NCBI RefSeq assembly: GCF_002844375.1
Contig: NZ_CP024199.1
Location: forward strand, 2,306,001 to 2,370,000
Length of the DNA stretch: 64,000 bases
Direction: 5' to 3'
Source: Thalassospira marina
GTDB taxonomy: Bacteria > Pseudomonadota > Alphaproteobacteria > Rhodospirillales > Thalassospiraceae
The position numbers were made by a program, and so were the translations under genes. The notes under the pieces are model-generated. The model did no database searches, was not told the DNA's origin, and saw only the letters and a list, made by a program, of their open reading frames with translations. How positions within the stretch are numbered: the stretch's first letter is position 1; the number at the start of each line of letters is the position of its first letter. This document shows positions 43,407-52,702 of this stretch, piece after piece.

Positions 43407-43793
43407 ATGTCGATAAAACATTTCGGAAATGAACGCAGTGGTGCTGGCGGCCAGAAACTGCCGTTCTCGCCTGCGGTGCGTGCCGGTGATTTCGTTTATA
43501 TTTCCGGCCAGGTCGCGATGAAGGAAAATGGCGAAATCGAATATGGCGGCATCGAAAGCCAGACCAAACGCACGATGGAAAATGTCAAGGCGGCACTGGC
43601 TCTGGCGGGTTGCACGCTTGATGATGTGTTCAAAATGACGGTATGGCTGGACGATACCCGTGATTTCTGGACCTTTAACCGCGTTTATGCCGAATTCTTT
43701 CCGGGCGAACGCCCGGCACGTTCAACCGTACAGGCAAAACTGATGGTCGATGCCAAAATCGAAATCGAAGCTATCGCCTACAAACCTGAATGA
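43407..43793 (+). CDS. RidA-family protein
   Basis: A 128-residue YjgF-type protein. KLPFSPAVRAGDFVYISGQV and ERPARSTVQAKLMVDAKIEIEAIAY are typical; the Arg of PARSTV is the carboxylate-binding Arg of true RidA proteins. AAGGAG lies 7 bases before the ATG. It is likely to hydrolyse enamines made by the DSD1-like enzyme of the divergent TRAP operon. It is the second RidA in the window (the other is at 24355) and they differ widely. Confidence 0.88.
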   Translation: MSIKHFGNERSGAGGQKLPFSPAVRAGDFVYISGQVAMKENGEIEYGGIESQTKRTMENVKAALALAGCTLDDVFKMTVWLDDTRDFWTFNRVYAEFFPGERPARSTVQAKLMVDAKIEIEAIAYKPE

Positions 43794-43802
43794 TGGTAGC
43801 AA

Positions 43803-43834
43803 TCAACAGGGTGCCATGAACCGCACCCTGTTGA
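43803..43834 (+). repeat. Intercistronic hairpin between ridA and rpiR
   Basis: Perfect 12-base stem TCAACAGGGTGC / GCACCCTGTTGA with loop CATGAACC. There is no T-run. It may limit expression of the regulator relative to RidA. Confidence 0.6.
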
Positions 43835-43855
43835 CCCGTAACCAGGACCTTTCAG

Positions 43856-44740
43856 ATGCAAAGTGCGACCGACATTATCAGCCAGCTTCACCGCCCGCCG
43901 GGAACCCTTCCCGCGCGCGAACAGAAGGTTGCCGATTATGTTGCCGGGCATCTTGAAGAAGTCACATCCATTGCCCTTTCGGAACTGGCCAGCAATATCG
44001 GGGTCAGCGAACCCACCGTAATCCGTTTTTGCCGCAGCCTTGGCTGCGAAGGTTTTCGCGATTTCAAATTGAAACTGGCGCAAAACCTTGCGGTCAGTAT
44101 GCAGTATCTGGCCCCTGAACCCATCGATGATCATATTACCGACCCTGATGTATTGGGAAGCCATGTTATTGGCACCATCATCGATAGTTTGCGCCTGCTG
44201 CGTGACCAGCTTTCAGATGCCGATATCGATGCCGCTGCCGACATATTGGTAAATGCCCGCCAGATCGCATTTTTTGGCGTTGGCGGCGGGTCCAGCACCG
44301 TTTCGTTTGATGCGGCAAACCGGTTTTTCCGCTTGGGCATCCCTGCCCAGTCCCAAAATGATGGTTACCTGCAGCGCATGCTGGCATCCACCCTGGGGGA
44401 CGAGGACGTTATTGTCGCCATTTCCACCAGTGGCCGCCCGGCGGAACTTATTCACAGTGCGGCCATCGCCCGGCAATATGGTGCTAAGGTCATATCACTG
44501 ACCAAACCCGACAGCCCCCTTGCCGCTGAAAGCGACATTGTGATCGGCCTGATCATGCCCGAAAGCCCCGATATTTATAAACCAACCGCCACACGGCATG
44601 TTTTTCTGGCAACAATTGATGTGCTGGCAACCGCCGTTGCCCGGCGCAACCCCACGCGCAGCAAAGAAAAACTGCGCCGTATCCGTTCCTCCCTGCTGAC
44701 ATTGCTGCCCACTGGTGGCCGCCTGCCGATCGGCGATTGA
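43856..44740 (+). CDS. RpiR/MurR-family transcriptional regulator
   Basis: A 294-residue regulator. The N-terminal helix-turn-helix (ALSELASNIGVSEPTVIRFCRSLG) is followed by a SIS sugar-phosphate isomerase domain (AFFGVGGGSSTVSFDAAN and IVAISTSGRPAELIHSA). The SIS domain senses a phosphorylated sugar or related compound. It lies between RidA and a sugar kinase and probably controls both this operon and the divergent TRAP operon. Confidence 0.9.
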   Translation: MQSATDIISQLHRPPGTLPAREQKVADYVAGHLEEVTSIALSELASNIGVSEPTVIRFCRSLGCEGFRDFKLKLAQNLAVSMQYLAPEPIDDHITDPDVLGSHVIGTIIDSLRLLRDQLSDADIDAAADILVNARQIAFFGVGGGSSTVSFDAANRFFRLGIPAQSQNDGYLQRMLASTLGDEDVIVAISTSGRPAELIHSAAIARQYGAKVISLTKPDSPLAAESDIVIGLIMPESPDIYKPTATRHVFLATIDVLATAVARRNPTRSKEKLRRIRSSLLTLLPTGGRLPIGD

Positions 44741-44828
44741 CGGATCGCACACTTGACGGCACATTGCGCGTCGCCCAAATTGGCGCGGGTATTCATCCTA
44801 CCAATAAACCGATAACAGGATTGCTTAG

Positions 44829-45827
44829 ATGACCAGAACCGCCTTCATCGGTGAATGCATGATCGAAATTTCGGCCACCAGCGCCCATGATGGCGACGAG
44901 GCCGCATCTGCATTTGGCCCGGCGAAACTTTCCTATGCGGGGGACACCCTGAACGCTGCCGTTTACATGGCGCGCGCCACCAAGCTGATTGCGCAACAGG
45001 GGAAATCGGCACCGGCAGGTAATGGGCAAACGGCCGATGCCACCATTTCCTATGTCACCGCCCTTGGTACGGACCCCTATAGCCGCGCCATGATGGCGGC
45101 TTGGAAACAGGATGGCCTGGATGCCAGCCTTGTTCGCCAGATTGATGGCCAATTACCGGGCCTTTATGCCATTCAGACCGATGCCAGCGGCGAACGCAGT
45201 TTTAGCTATTGGCGGCAAAATGCTGCAGCAAAACAATTGCTGCAGGATGGCTATGACCAGACATTGGCAACCGGCCTTGCAGGTTATAGCATGGTTTATC
45301 TTTCCGGTATTTCACTTGCCATTTTAAGTGCAAAAGACCGTGAAAAGCTGTTTGCTATGCTCGCAACACTTCGCAACAACGGCGCGCGCGTATGCTTTGA
45401 CAGCAATCACCGCCCGCGCCTTTGGCCCGATACGGCAACGGCCAAGGCCGCCTATGCCCAAATCGCCGCCCTGAGCGACATTTTAATGCCGACATTCGAT
45501 GACGAAGCCGCCCTGTTTGGCGATGCCAGCCCGGTTGATTGCGCCAAACGCTGGCTTGATGCCGGGGCTGGTGAAGTGATTGTTAAAAATGGTGCCCTGC
45601 CATCAACCTATGTCACCAAAACCGGCGAAACAGGCACCGTAACCCCGCCCAGGGTGGAACGGGTTATCGATACAACATCAGCCGGCGATTCATTCAACGG
45701 CAGCTATCTTGCCGCGCGCCAACAGGGAATTGACATTGAAGGCGCCATTGCGATTGCCCAAAAAATTGCGGCCTGCGTGATTGGCGCGCGTGGCGCCCTT
45801 GTTCCCGTGGATGATGTCACGCTTTAA
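44829..45827 (+). CDS. PfkB-family sugar kinase, 2-keto-3-deoxygluconate kinase-like
   Basis: A 332-residue ribokinase-fold enzyme. The N-terminus FIGECMIEIS and LSYAGDTLNAAVYMAR, then the catalytic DTTSAGDSFNGSYLA (base Asp), match KdgK. KDG kinase forms 2-keto-3-deoxy-6-phosphogluconate from sugar-acid catabolism. This would agree with a TRAP importer for sugar acids and an RpiR sensor, though the M81 and DSD1-like genes do not fit that pathway. AGGA lies 8 bases before the ATG. Confidence 0.82.
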   Translation: MTRTAFIGECMIEISATSAHDGDEAASAFGPAKLSYAGDTLNAAVYMARATKLIAQQGKSAPAGNGQTADATISYVTALGTDPYSRAMMAAWKQDGLDASLVRQIDGQLPGLYAIQTDASGERSFSYWRQNAAAKQLLQDGYDQTLATGLAGYSMVYLSGISLAILSAKDREKLFAMLATLRNNGARVCFDSNHRPRLWPDTATAKAAYAQIAALSDILMPTFDDEAALFGDASPVDCAKRWLDAGAGEVIVKNGALPSTYVTKTGETGTVTPPRVERVIDTTSAGDSFNGSYLAARQQGIDIEGAIAIAQKIAACVIGARGALVPVDDVTL

Positions 45828-45848
45828 ACCGCAGCAAACACCAATTAT

Positions 45849-45881
45849 AAGGCCCCCGCGATTGATATCGACGGGGGCCTT
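45849..45881. terminator. Bidirectional terminator between kinase and tamB
   Basis: Perfect 10-base stem AAGGCCCCCG / CGGGGGCCTT with a 13-base loop and a T-run. It serves the convergent sugar kinase and tamB genes. Confidence 0.85.
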
Positions 45882-45905
45882 TTTGTTCCTGATCGGCTGA
45901 AGGCT

Positions 45906-48900
45906 TTAATAATCCAGTTTGAACTGGATGCCAGCTTTACTGTCTATCTCGTTGGTTTCGCTGGTCACCTTGATATGCGGCGTCAGTTCAATTTCAACTT
46001 CCACCCCGCTTGATCCCGGCGTGGTGCCCTGTTTGGTGCCCACATAAATATCATCGGTCAGATATTTACCGGCTTTCACCGTTGGTCCGTCTTCACCGCC
46101 ATCAACACTTAAAACATCCGCACCGATAAAGTTACGAATGGTGCCAATAACATCAAGGCCACCACCCCCACCCGAAAGCTGGGCTGCCGCATTGGCAAGC
46201 TGCACGGCTTCAACCGCACTAAGGCTGCCTTGTGATTTGCCAAATAGCACCTGGGACAGGATTTCATCCTGCGGCAGGGCGGGTTCGGAACTCAGGCTCA
46301 GTTTCGGATCAGCCGCCGGGCCGGAAAGCGACGCCGTAACCGTCAGGTCATCAGTTGTGTAAACACCGGCAATATCCAAAAGCGGATCAGGCGGCTGCGC
46401 ACCGGAAAATGTAATTTTGGAATCCTTGATGACAAAGGTTTTGCCAATCAGATCAAGCTGGCCGCGCAGGGCGCGTAATTCACCAACAATTTTGGGGTTA
46501 TCAGCCCGCCCTGTAATATCAAGATGCCCACCCCATTCAGAATCCAGGCCCTTGCCCCGCACAAACAGGCGTGCAGGCACATTGACCTTGGCATTCAGGT
46601 TGGCAACAAACCCGCCAGCTTCTTTGTCGTCGTCTTTTTTGTCGTCTTCATCCTGAACTTTGGCAAGGTTCTGGACATCAAGTTCCGACACCGATGCTGG
46701 CAGGGCAACACTTAAATCAACCTCGCCACGGCGCAATGTGGTCGTACTTTCAATATCTGCCTTGGTTTCATCGCCGGTAACATCAACATCAATATCGGTC
46801 CAGACGCGCAATTCATCCATCCGGGTCACGGCCATGTTTCGCATGGTGATATTGGCGGTGTAATCCACCCCGTCACCCAGTTTGACATCGGCCTTGCCGG
46901 TTAGCGTGCCCTGCCCGCCATCATTGGCCGTCAGGCGGGTAAGCTGAAAACCATCATTGTTGAACGCGCCATCCAGCACGATATCCTGAACAAGCGTGCC
47001 ATATTGCAAATGTTCATAACGGCCATCACGCAGTGATACCGTGCCTTTCCACAATGGATCGGCAAGGGTGCCATCAACACTGGCGTCAAGTTTGACATCC
47101 CCGGCAAGCGAATGATCGGGCAACGGCACATAGGGCCAGAACTGCCCTATCTCACCATCCATTTTCGCCGTCGCCGACAGGGGTTCATCCGGGCGGGCGG
47201 CAAAGCGCGACTGCAGGAACGAAACATCAACCGGCAAGGTTGCCTTTGCGGTTAAAATTTTCATATCCGGGCGGCCCATTTCCAGATCGGCACTAACATT
47301 GCCATCCTGCAAATCAGCCTTCACATCCAGGGCCAGTGGCGGCAATTGTGCAGCTGCCGCAACGCTAATGTCGCTGATTTTGCCATCCACGCTGGCACTG
47401 GCGGGTTTACCCGGTTTTTCTTCGGCATCGGCAGTAAGCGTCAGCTTGCCATCCAGCCCCGCCACATCAAACATCGCCCCCCACGGGCCCAGCACGACAT
47501 TTGCGATATCGGCGGTCGCGGCAAAACTTTTGCCCGGCAGCAAATCCAGTTTGGCATCCAGCGAACCATCACCAATTGCAACGCTGGCATTGGTCGCAAG
47601 GCTGCCATTTGCCCCCTGGCGAAATTCCAGCGGCTGGCGCAGGGAAATATGCTGCGTTCCAATATCGGCATTCAGCTTGCTGGCCGTTACCGCGATATCC
47701 TTGCCAATGGCAATATCGGCATCGGTATCAAGCGTTACCGGGATGCGGTTTTGGACCATCGCCTTGGCATTAACCGTGGCATTCAGCTTTTTCAGAACGC
47801 CTGTTACCTTGGCCCTGATGGTTTCAATGCGGGCATCGGCTGTGCCGATATCCTGCCCATCCAGTGTCAGGTCCATTTGCGGGTCGGAAAAGGCTTTGTC
47901 AATTTCGCCATCCAGGCGCACATCATCAATTCTTGCGGTTTCGACACCATCAGGATCAACCATACGCAGGCCTTTGGCACGAATGGTCGTTGAAACATGC
48001 TGCGCAGCATTTTTGGGCGACAGGGCAATATCGGCACTGATCCGGCCATTGGCAAAGGGCACACCAAATGCCTGCGCCATGATTGCATCAAGCTCTTTAA
48101 GGCTGATATCCCCCTGCAAGGGTGTTGCATAGCCGGGCATGGCAATATTGCCAACCAGATCAACATGCTCACCATTCAGCCCGATATTGGAAACACTTAA
48201 CCCGCTGGCTGGCAATGCAACATCTGCGGTAATTTTATAGGGTGCCTTGCGCCAGGAAAATCCACCCCGGTTTAACAATTGCAGGGCATTGGCCTCACTG
48301 CCCTTAATCTGATGCCAGGTCATATCGGTCGCCAGTTTCACATCAGAAAAAGTCTCGCCCGATGTTTCAAGGGTTGGAACAGCAAGGGTAATTTTACCTG
48401 CCGGTTCTGCCAGCGGGCCAGCAAGGGCGATGTCAAGCTGCGCATCCCGCCCCTTAAGCGACACAGGCACCGATGGCGGTACAATCCCGGCCTTTAAACC
48501 CAGTTCAGCTTTCACCGACAATGAATTGAAATCATTGGTGATATCGACCTTGCCATTCCCGGCAATATTGGCAGCCTCAATGGCGTTAAGAACAACCGAA
48601 ATATCCATAGCCGGACTGATCATAACATCAGCCTGGATATCCGGGCTTGCGCCAACAACATGGTCCAGTTCGGCAATGCCAAAACCGGCCTGTTGGGTTT
48701 TGATATCGATTTTACCCTGCCCGCCCTGCTGGGCATTCCAGCTTAGCCCGGTAATATCAATACTGCCCTGCCCGGTTAAATCCATGCCTGAAATAGGCGC
48801 AAAGGCGGACAAATCGGTAATATTTGCGGTCAATTTCGCATTTGTCACGCTGCCTTCGCCATCCAGCATGGCATTTGCCTGGGCGTTTATTTTCGGTGTT

Positions 48901-50372
48901 TGAATGCGAAGGTCTTTGACATTGATTTCGCTGAAATCGCCTTTGGCATCGGCCAACAGGGAAATATCCTGGCTATTCCCCGCCATCTCGCCCAATGCAC
49001 CATCATCAAATGCATGATCATTGGCCTTGATATCAGCCTTGATTGCAAAATCATCATCTACAGGCTGCACATTGGCCGAAACCGCCAATGCGCCGATCTT
49101 TGATACCGGCATTACCACACCCTGCGCGGCAATATCCGCATCAATAACCGGCAGCGACAAATCACCCTTGGCATGGGCGCGAAGGTTAAGGCTTTGCCAG
49201 GTCAGGGCATCGTCCATCAATGCGCTTGCTGCACCATCAATATCGGACGACAAATTGGCATCAATGCTGTTTTCAGCGAAATCGATTTTGGCATTGCCGT
49301 TGGCAGCCAACAGGTGGTCTTTGACAATTTCAAGTGAAGCCAGATCAAGCCTGCTGTTTTCACCATCAAATACACCCGCTGTTTTAAGGCCAATGTCCCC
49401 ACGCAACGGTTCCGGCAGCGAATTTGCCAAATTACCCAGCGTTTGTGCAATCACATCAAGGCCAAAGCCGATGCGCTTTTCATCTCCCATCTGAACATTA
49501 ACCGTACCGTTAACGCTGGCAAGGTCGGTGGCTGCAAAGGCAAGGTCCCCTTTCCAGTCATTGGCGGGGCCACTGCCCTCTAGCGACAGGGTAACATCAG
49601 GCGCTTCTGCCGCCGTCATACCCGCCAGCGCCATGCCCAGCCCGTTACGATCAAGGTGCCCTTCAATATCGGCCTTCAGCTTCTGGCCTTCGGCATCAAA
49701 ATCCAGATCAGCACGAATATGGTCCGCCCCGCCATCAAGCGGTTGCAGGTTAAGGCCCAGAACAGCCGACAGGTCCTGACTGGCAAGGGCATGACCATCA
49801 AGCTTGTAGGAAAACACCCGCCCGTCAGCCGGGTTATTGATGTGGATTTGCGGTACTTCAAGGGTATGAAGCTCAAACGCGACCGGCAGTGCCAGGCTTC
49901 CGCCATCATCGGTTTCGGGTTCATCCGGGGCTGGGGGGCCAGCCCGTTCTGGCAGCGTGACGGTCAGTTGCGATGCGCTGATACGATCGATATCAAGCTT
50001 GGCCCCCAACAGCGCCAAAGGCGACCACGCCAGAACCAGATCATCCCCGTTAACGGCAAGGCCCGTTTCGGGCATTTCCATTGTCAGCGACGAAATTTCA
50101 AGCCTGTTCCATATGCTGCCTTCAACCGCACCCAGGGCAAATTCACCATTTATCGCGTCCGATACCGTGCGGTTTAACCACGGTGTCAACTGCCGTAATA
50201 CCGGCCCCGTACCGGCAACAAACACCACAATCACCAGCAAAACAACCAGCACCAACAGGCCAATCAGGATGCGCTTTAACCAGCGCAAAGGCCCTGCCCT
50301 GCGCCGTTCGGTGCCCGATTTACCAGGTGTGGCGGAACCACGATCATTTGACGGTTGGTTTTGCTCAGCCAT
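45906..50372 (-). CDS. tamB: Translocation and assembly module inner-membrane protein TamB
   Basis: A 1488-residue AsmA/DUF490-class protein. One N-terminal membrane helix (about 30-52, ILIGLLVLVVLLVIVVFVAG) anchors it. The rest is repetitive beta structure rich in D, G, L and A, expected to form a long hydrophobic groove across the periplasm. The C-terminal 300 residues (from GGHLDITGRADNPKIVGELRALRG to KAGIQFKLDY) are the conserved DUF490 domain. It works with TamA in outer-membrane protein insertion and possibly lipid transport. Its ATG overlaps the tamA stop by one base (TAATG), so the two are coupled. Confidence 0.9.
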   Translation of the reverse strand: MAEQNQPSNDRGSATPGKSGTERRRAGPLRWLKRILIGLLVLVVLLVIVVFVAGTGPVLRQLTPWLNRTVSDAINGEFALGAVEGSIWNRLEISSLTMEMPETGLAVNGDDLVLAWSPLALLGAKLDIDRISASQLTVTLPERAGPPAPDEPETDDGGSLALPVAFELHTLEVPQIHINNPADGRVFSYKLDGHALASQDLSAVLGLNLQPLDGGADHIRADLDFDAEGQKLKADIEGHLDRNGLGMALAGMTAAEAPDVTLSLEGSGPANDWKGDLAFAATDLASVNGTVNVQMGDEKRIGFGLDVIAQTLGNLANSLPEPLRGDIGLKTAGVFDGENSRLDLASLEIVKDHLLAANGNAKIDFAENSIDANLSSDIDGAASALMDDALTWQSLNLRAHAKGDLSLPVIDADIAAQGVVMPVSKIGALAVSANVQPVDDDFAIKADIKANDHAFDDGALGEMAGNSQDISLLADAKGDFSEINVKDLRIQTPKINAQANAMLDGEGSVTNAKLTANITDLSAFAPISGMDLTGQGSIDITGLSWNAQQGGQGKIDIKTQQAGFGIAELDHVVGASPDIQADVMISPAMDISVVLNAIEAANIAGNGKVDITNDFNSLSVKAELGLKAGIVPPSVPVSLKGRDAQLDIALAGPLAEPAGKITLAVPTLETSGETFSDVKLATDMTWHQIKGSEANALQLLNRGGFSWRKAPYKITADVALPASGLSVSNIGLNGEHVDLVGNIAMPGYATPLQGDISLKELDAIMAQAFGVPFANGRISADIALSPKNAAQHVSTTIRAKGLRMVDPDGVETARIDDVRLDGEIDKAFSDPQMDLTLDGQDIGTADARIETIRAKVTGVLKKLNATVNAKAMVQNRIPVTLDTDADIAIGKDIAVTASKLNADIGTQHISLRQPLEFRQGANGSLATNASVAIGDGSLDAKLDLLPGKSFAATADIANVVLGPWGAMFDVAGLDGKLTLTADAEEKPGKPASASVDGKISDISVAAAAQLPPLALDVKADLQDGNVSADLEMGRPDMKILTAKATLPVDVSFLQSRFAARPDEPLSATAKMDGEIGQFWPYVPLPDHSLAGDVKLDASVDGTLADPLWKGTVSLRDGRYEHLQYGTLVQDIVLDGAFNNDGFQLTRLTANDGGQGTLTGKADVKLGDGVDYTANITMRNMAVTRMDELRVWTDIDVDVTGDETKADIESTTTLRRGEVDLSVALPASVSELDVQNLAKVQDEDDKKDDDKEAGGFVANLNAKVNVPARLFVRGKGLDSEWGGHLDITGRADNPKIVGELRALRGQLDLIGKTFVIKDSKITFSGAQPPDPLLDIAGVYTTDDLTVTASLSGPAADPKLSLSSEPALPQDEILSQVLFGKSQGSLSAVEAVQLANAAAQLSGGGGGLDVIGTIRNFIGADVLSVDGGEDGPTVKAGKYLTDDIYVGTKQGTTPGSSGVEVEIELTPHIKVTSETNEIDSKAGIQFKLDY

Positions 50373-52444
50373 TAAAATGCCTGGCCCAGGCTAAGATAGA
50401 TCTGGTAGTCATCATCGATATTTTCGCGTTTATCCATCGGCACGGCAAAATCAAAACGAACAGGCCCAATGGCGGTGTAATACCGCACGCCAAGCCCGGT
50501 TGCCCACATCAGGGTAAAGTCCTTGGGTTTGACGGCTTCATAAACGTTGCCACCTTCAACAAATGGCACCAGGCCGATGCTGTCGGTGATGCGCGCGCGC
50601 AGTTCCAACCCGGCCTCAATCACCGAACGGCCGCCAACAGGGTCACCATCCTCGTTAAGCGGGCCGACAGTTTGGTATTCATAACCCCGCACCGAACCGC
50701 CACCGCCCGAATAAAACCGTTTATTGGACGGCAGGGATGACCGTTCATCGCCAAAAATGCTGCCAATCCGGCCACGCCCGGCCAGCACATAATATCCTTT
50801 GTCATCAAAGGCATAATATTGCGACCCATCAAGGGAAACCGACGTAAACTGGGTTTGCGCCCCGGCAAGGCTCATATAGGGCGAAATCGTCAATTCCATG
50901 CGATTGCCCGTTGTCGGGTCCAGGGGGTTATCGGTGTTATCGTGGCGCAATACGCCGCGCAAACCACCCAGATAAAATTCCTCGTTCGGGGAATCCGCCC
51001 CTGTCAGGTCCGAATATTCAAGCGTAACGCCATAGGTGGCCGACCAGTTTTCCCAAAATTCACGTTCAATCCCGGTAAAGGCATTTGCCAGCTCACCTTC
51101 ATAGGCATCGGTGGTGTAGCTGGTGGCTTCGCTTTCGGCGACCAGTGCCTGTTTGCGCCGCAAGAATTGCGGTTTACGGAAACTGGCCGACGCCCCCTGT
51201 TTCAGGCCCGATCCTTCCAGTTTCAGGCGCAGTTTTTCGCCTTCGCCAAACAGGTTGCGATGTTCCCAAAATGCGTTCGCACCCGGGCCATCCGCGGTTG
51301 AAAAATCAAGCCCGCCGCCGATCGACCGGTGGTCCCGTTCCTGCACCCGCATTTCAATGGGGATTTCGCCGTTGTCATCCACCTGCCCCACGGGCTTAAC
51401 AATCACCGAATTAAACAGGTTGGATTCAGCAAGGTCACGCCGGGTTTCAGTCACCTTTTGCGGGGAATAAACTTCGCCGGTGTCCCAGCTGTGATATCCG
51501 CGAATAAAATCGGCATCGACATCCTCGGCACCGACGATGTTGATTTTGCCAAATGTCGCCTTCTTGCCGGTAATGACCTCATAGGTCACACGAATGGTTT
51601 TTTCGGCCGTATCGGCCAAAACATGTTTTTTGCCCGCCTTTACCAGCGGATAGCCCTGATTGCGAAAAACATCCAGAACACTTTGTTCTGCCAGAATAAT
51701 CGGGTCGGCCTCGGCCCGCATTCCAATGGAAAGTTTGGCTGTTTTAAGTTCCTCGTCGCTCATTGAACGGGTTTCGGAACTTTCATCAGGGTGAATAACC
51801 GTAAGCTCCGCATCCGACAGCAGATACGGCGTTCCCATATCAACGCGATATTGCAACACAACCGGTTTTGGCGGTGCCTTGCTTTCCAATGCGGGCGAAT
51901 CAGGTGCCTGTTCGTCCTGGTTCTTCTCATCGGCCGGTTTTGCCGGGGTTTCCGGCCCGTCGCCATCCGTTTTGGCGTTATCACCATTGCTGGCGGTTTT
52001 GGCCGAAATCGCATCACCTTCGGGGCTCAGTTCGGTTTCGCCTTCGGCGGGTGGCGTATCGGCATCGCGAATGTCGTAATTAACCACCGCATCATAAAAA
52101 CCAAAAGACCGCAAAACGCGCACAAATCGCGTTACATCGTCTTCAGCACGGCGTTCAAGGCCTGCTTTTGTCGGGGTTGGCCGGTCTTTTAATCGAATTG
52201 CAGTGCTGTTTTCACGCAGGGCCGCCAAAAGGCGTTCTTCCTGCGGGTCCAGCCCCTGAAATGTAACGGAATAGGGAATAGCCCGGCGGACATCCTGTGT
52301 TGCAGCAGAATTGGCCCCATCGCCAAATGGCAGATTATCGGTAAACGAACAGGCCGACAGCACCGATGCGCCCACGCAAACCGAAAGCACCATCAACCGT
52401 TTTTTAAATCCCCCAGCCGGCGGATAGACTTGTCCTGGCAACAC
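50372..52444 (-). CDS. tamA: BamA/TamA-family outer-membrane assembly protein, GTG start
   Basis: A 690-residue Omp85 protein. The signal VLSVCVGASVLSAC has a lipobox-like LSAC, unusual for a barrel protein. POTRA domains occupy about 45-390, and a 16-strand barrel follows, ending DDYQIYLSLGQAF with terminal Phe as needed for BAM recognition. GGVRGY-like motifs appear (GGGSVRGYEYQ, the L6 loop R-G-Y). POTRA 1 is interrupted near 125-190 by an acidic, Ala/Pro-rich linker (ETELSPEGDA... DSPALESKAPP). I use the GTG at 52444, preceded by AGGGA. It is co-transcribed with tamB. Confidence 0.88.
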   Translation of the reverse strand: MLPGQVYPPAGGFKKRLMVLSVCVGASVLSACSFTDNLPFGDGANSAATQDVRRAIPYSVTFQGLDPQEERLLAALRENSTAIRLKDRPTPTKAGLERRAEDDVTRFVRVLRSFGFYDAVVNYDIRDADTPPAEGETELSPEGDAISAKTASNGDNAKTDGDGPETPAKPADEKNQDEQAPDSPALESKAPPKPVVLQYRVDMGTPYLLSDAELTVIHPDESSETRSMSDEELKTAKLSIGMRAEADPIILAEQSVLDVFRNQGYPLVKAGKKHVLADTAEKTIRVTYEVITGKKATFGKINIVGAEDVDADFIRGYHSWDTGEVYSPQKVTETRRDLAESNLFNSVIVKPVGQVDDNGEIPIEMRVQERDHRSIGGGLDFSTADGPGANAFWEHRNLFGEGEKLRLKLEGSGLKQGASASFRKPQFLRRKQALVAESEATSYTTDAYEGELANAFTGIEREFWENWSATYGVTLEYSDLTGADSPNEEFYLGGLRGVLRHDNTDNPLDPTTGNRMELTISPYMSLAGAQTQFTSVSLDGSQYYAFDDKGYYVLAGRGRIGSIFGDERSSLPSNKRFYSGGGGSVRGYEYQTVGPLNEDGDPVGGRSVIEAGLELRARITDSIGLVPFVEGGNVYEAVKPKDFTLMWATGLGVRYYTAIGPVRFDFAVPMDKRENIDDDYQIYLSLGQAF

Positions 52445-52702
52445 CCCTGTCCCTTTTGTGCCTGTGTCCGAATTTGGCGTTCGGAATATTATACGCAGCG
52501 CGCCTGAAAATGTTTCACTATGATGCTGCAGTTAAATGCGAATTTGCCATGCCTACTATCAAAAAATGGCAACCGCATGACCGTAATTTCGGCGTTATTC
52601 TGCGTGACCTTCGGGCAAATGAACGGCACTATAAAATTGCAGATTTGCTCCGGGATTACCCAAAAAGAAACTGTCACTGTATCGGGCCAAAAGGTTACGT
52701 CT

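Noticed and set aside
47299..48132. 277-codon frame opposite tamB
   Set aside because: Ser/Ala-rich reverse translation of tamB; no start signal.
52520..52702. N-terminal extension of the GNAT-ATP-grasp gene
   Set aside because: No ribosome site, no domain and Cys/Thr-rich filler; the GNAT domain begins after the ATG at 52703.
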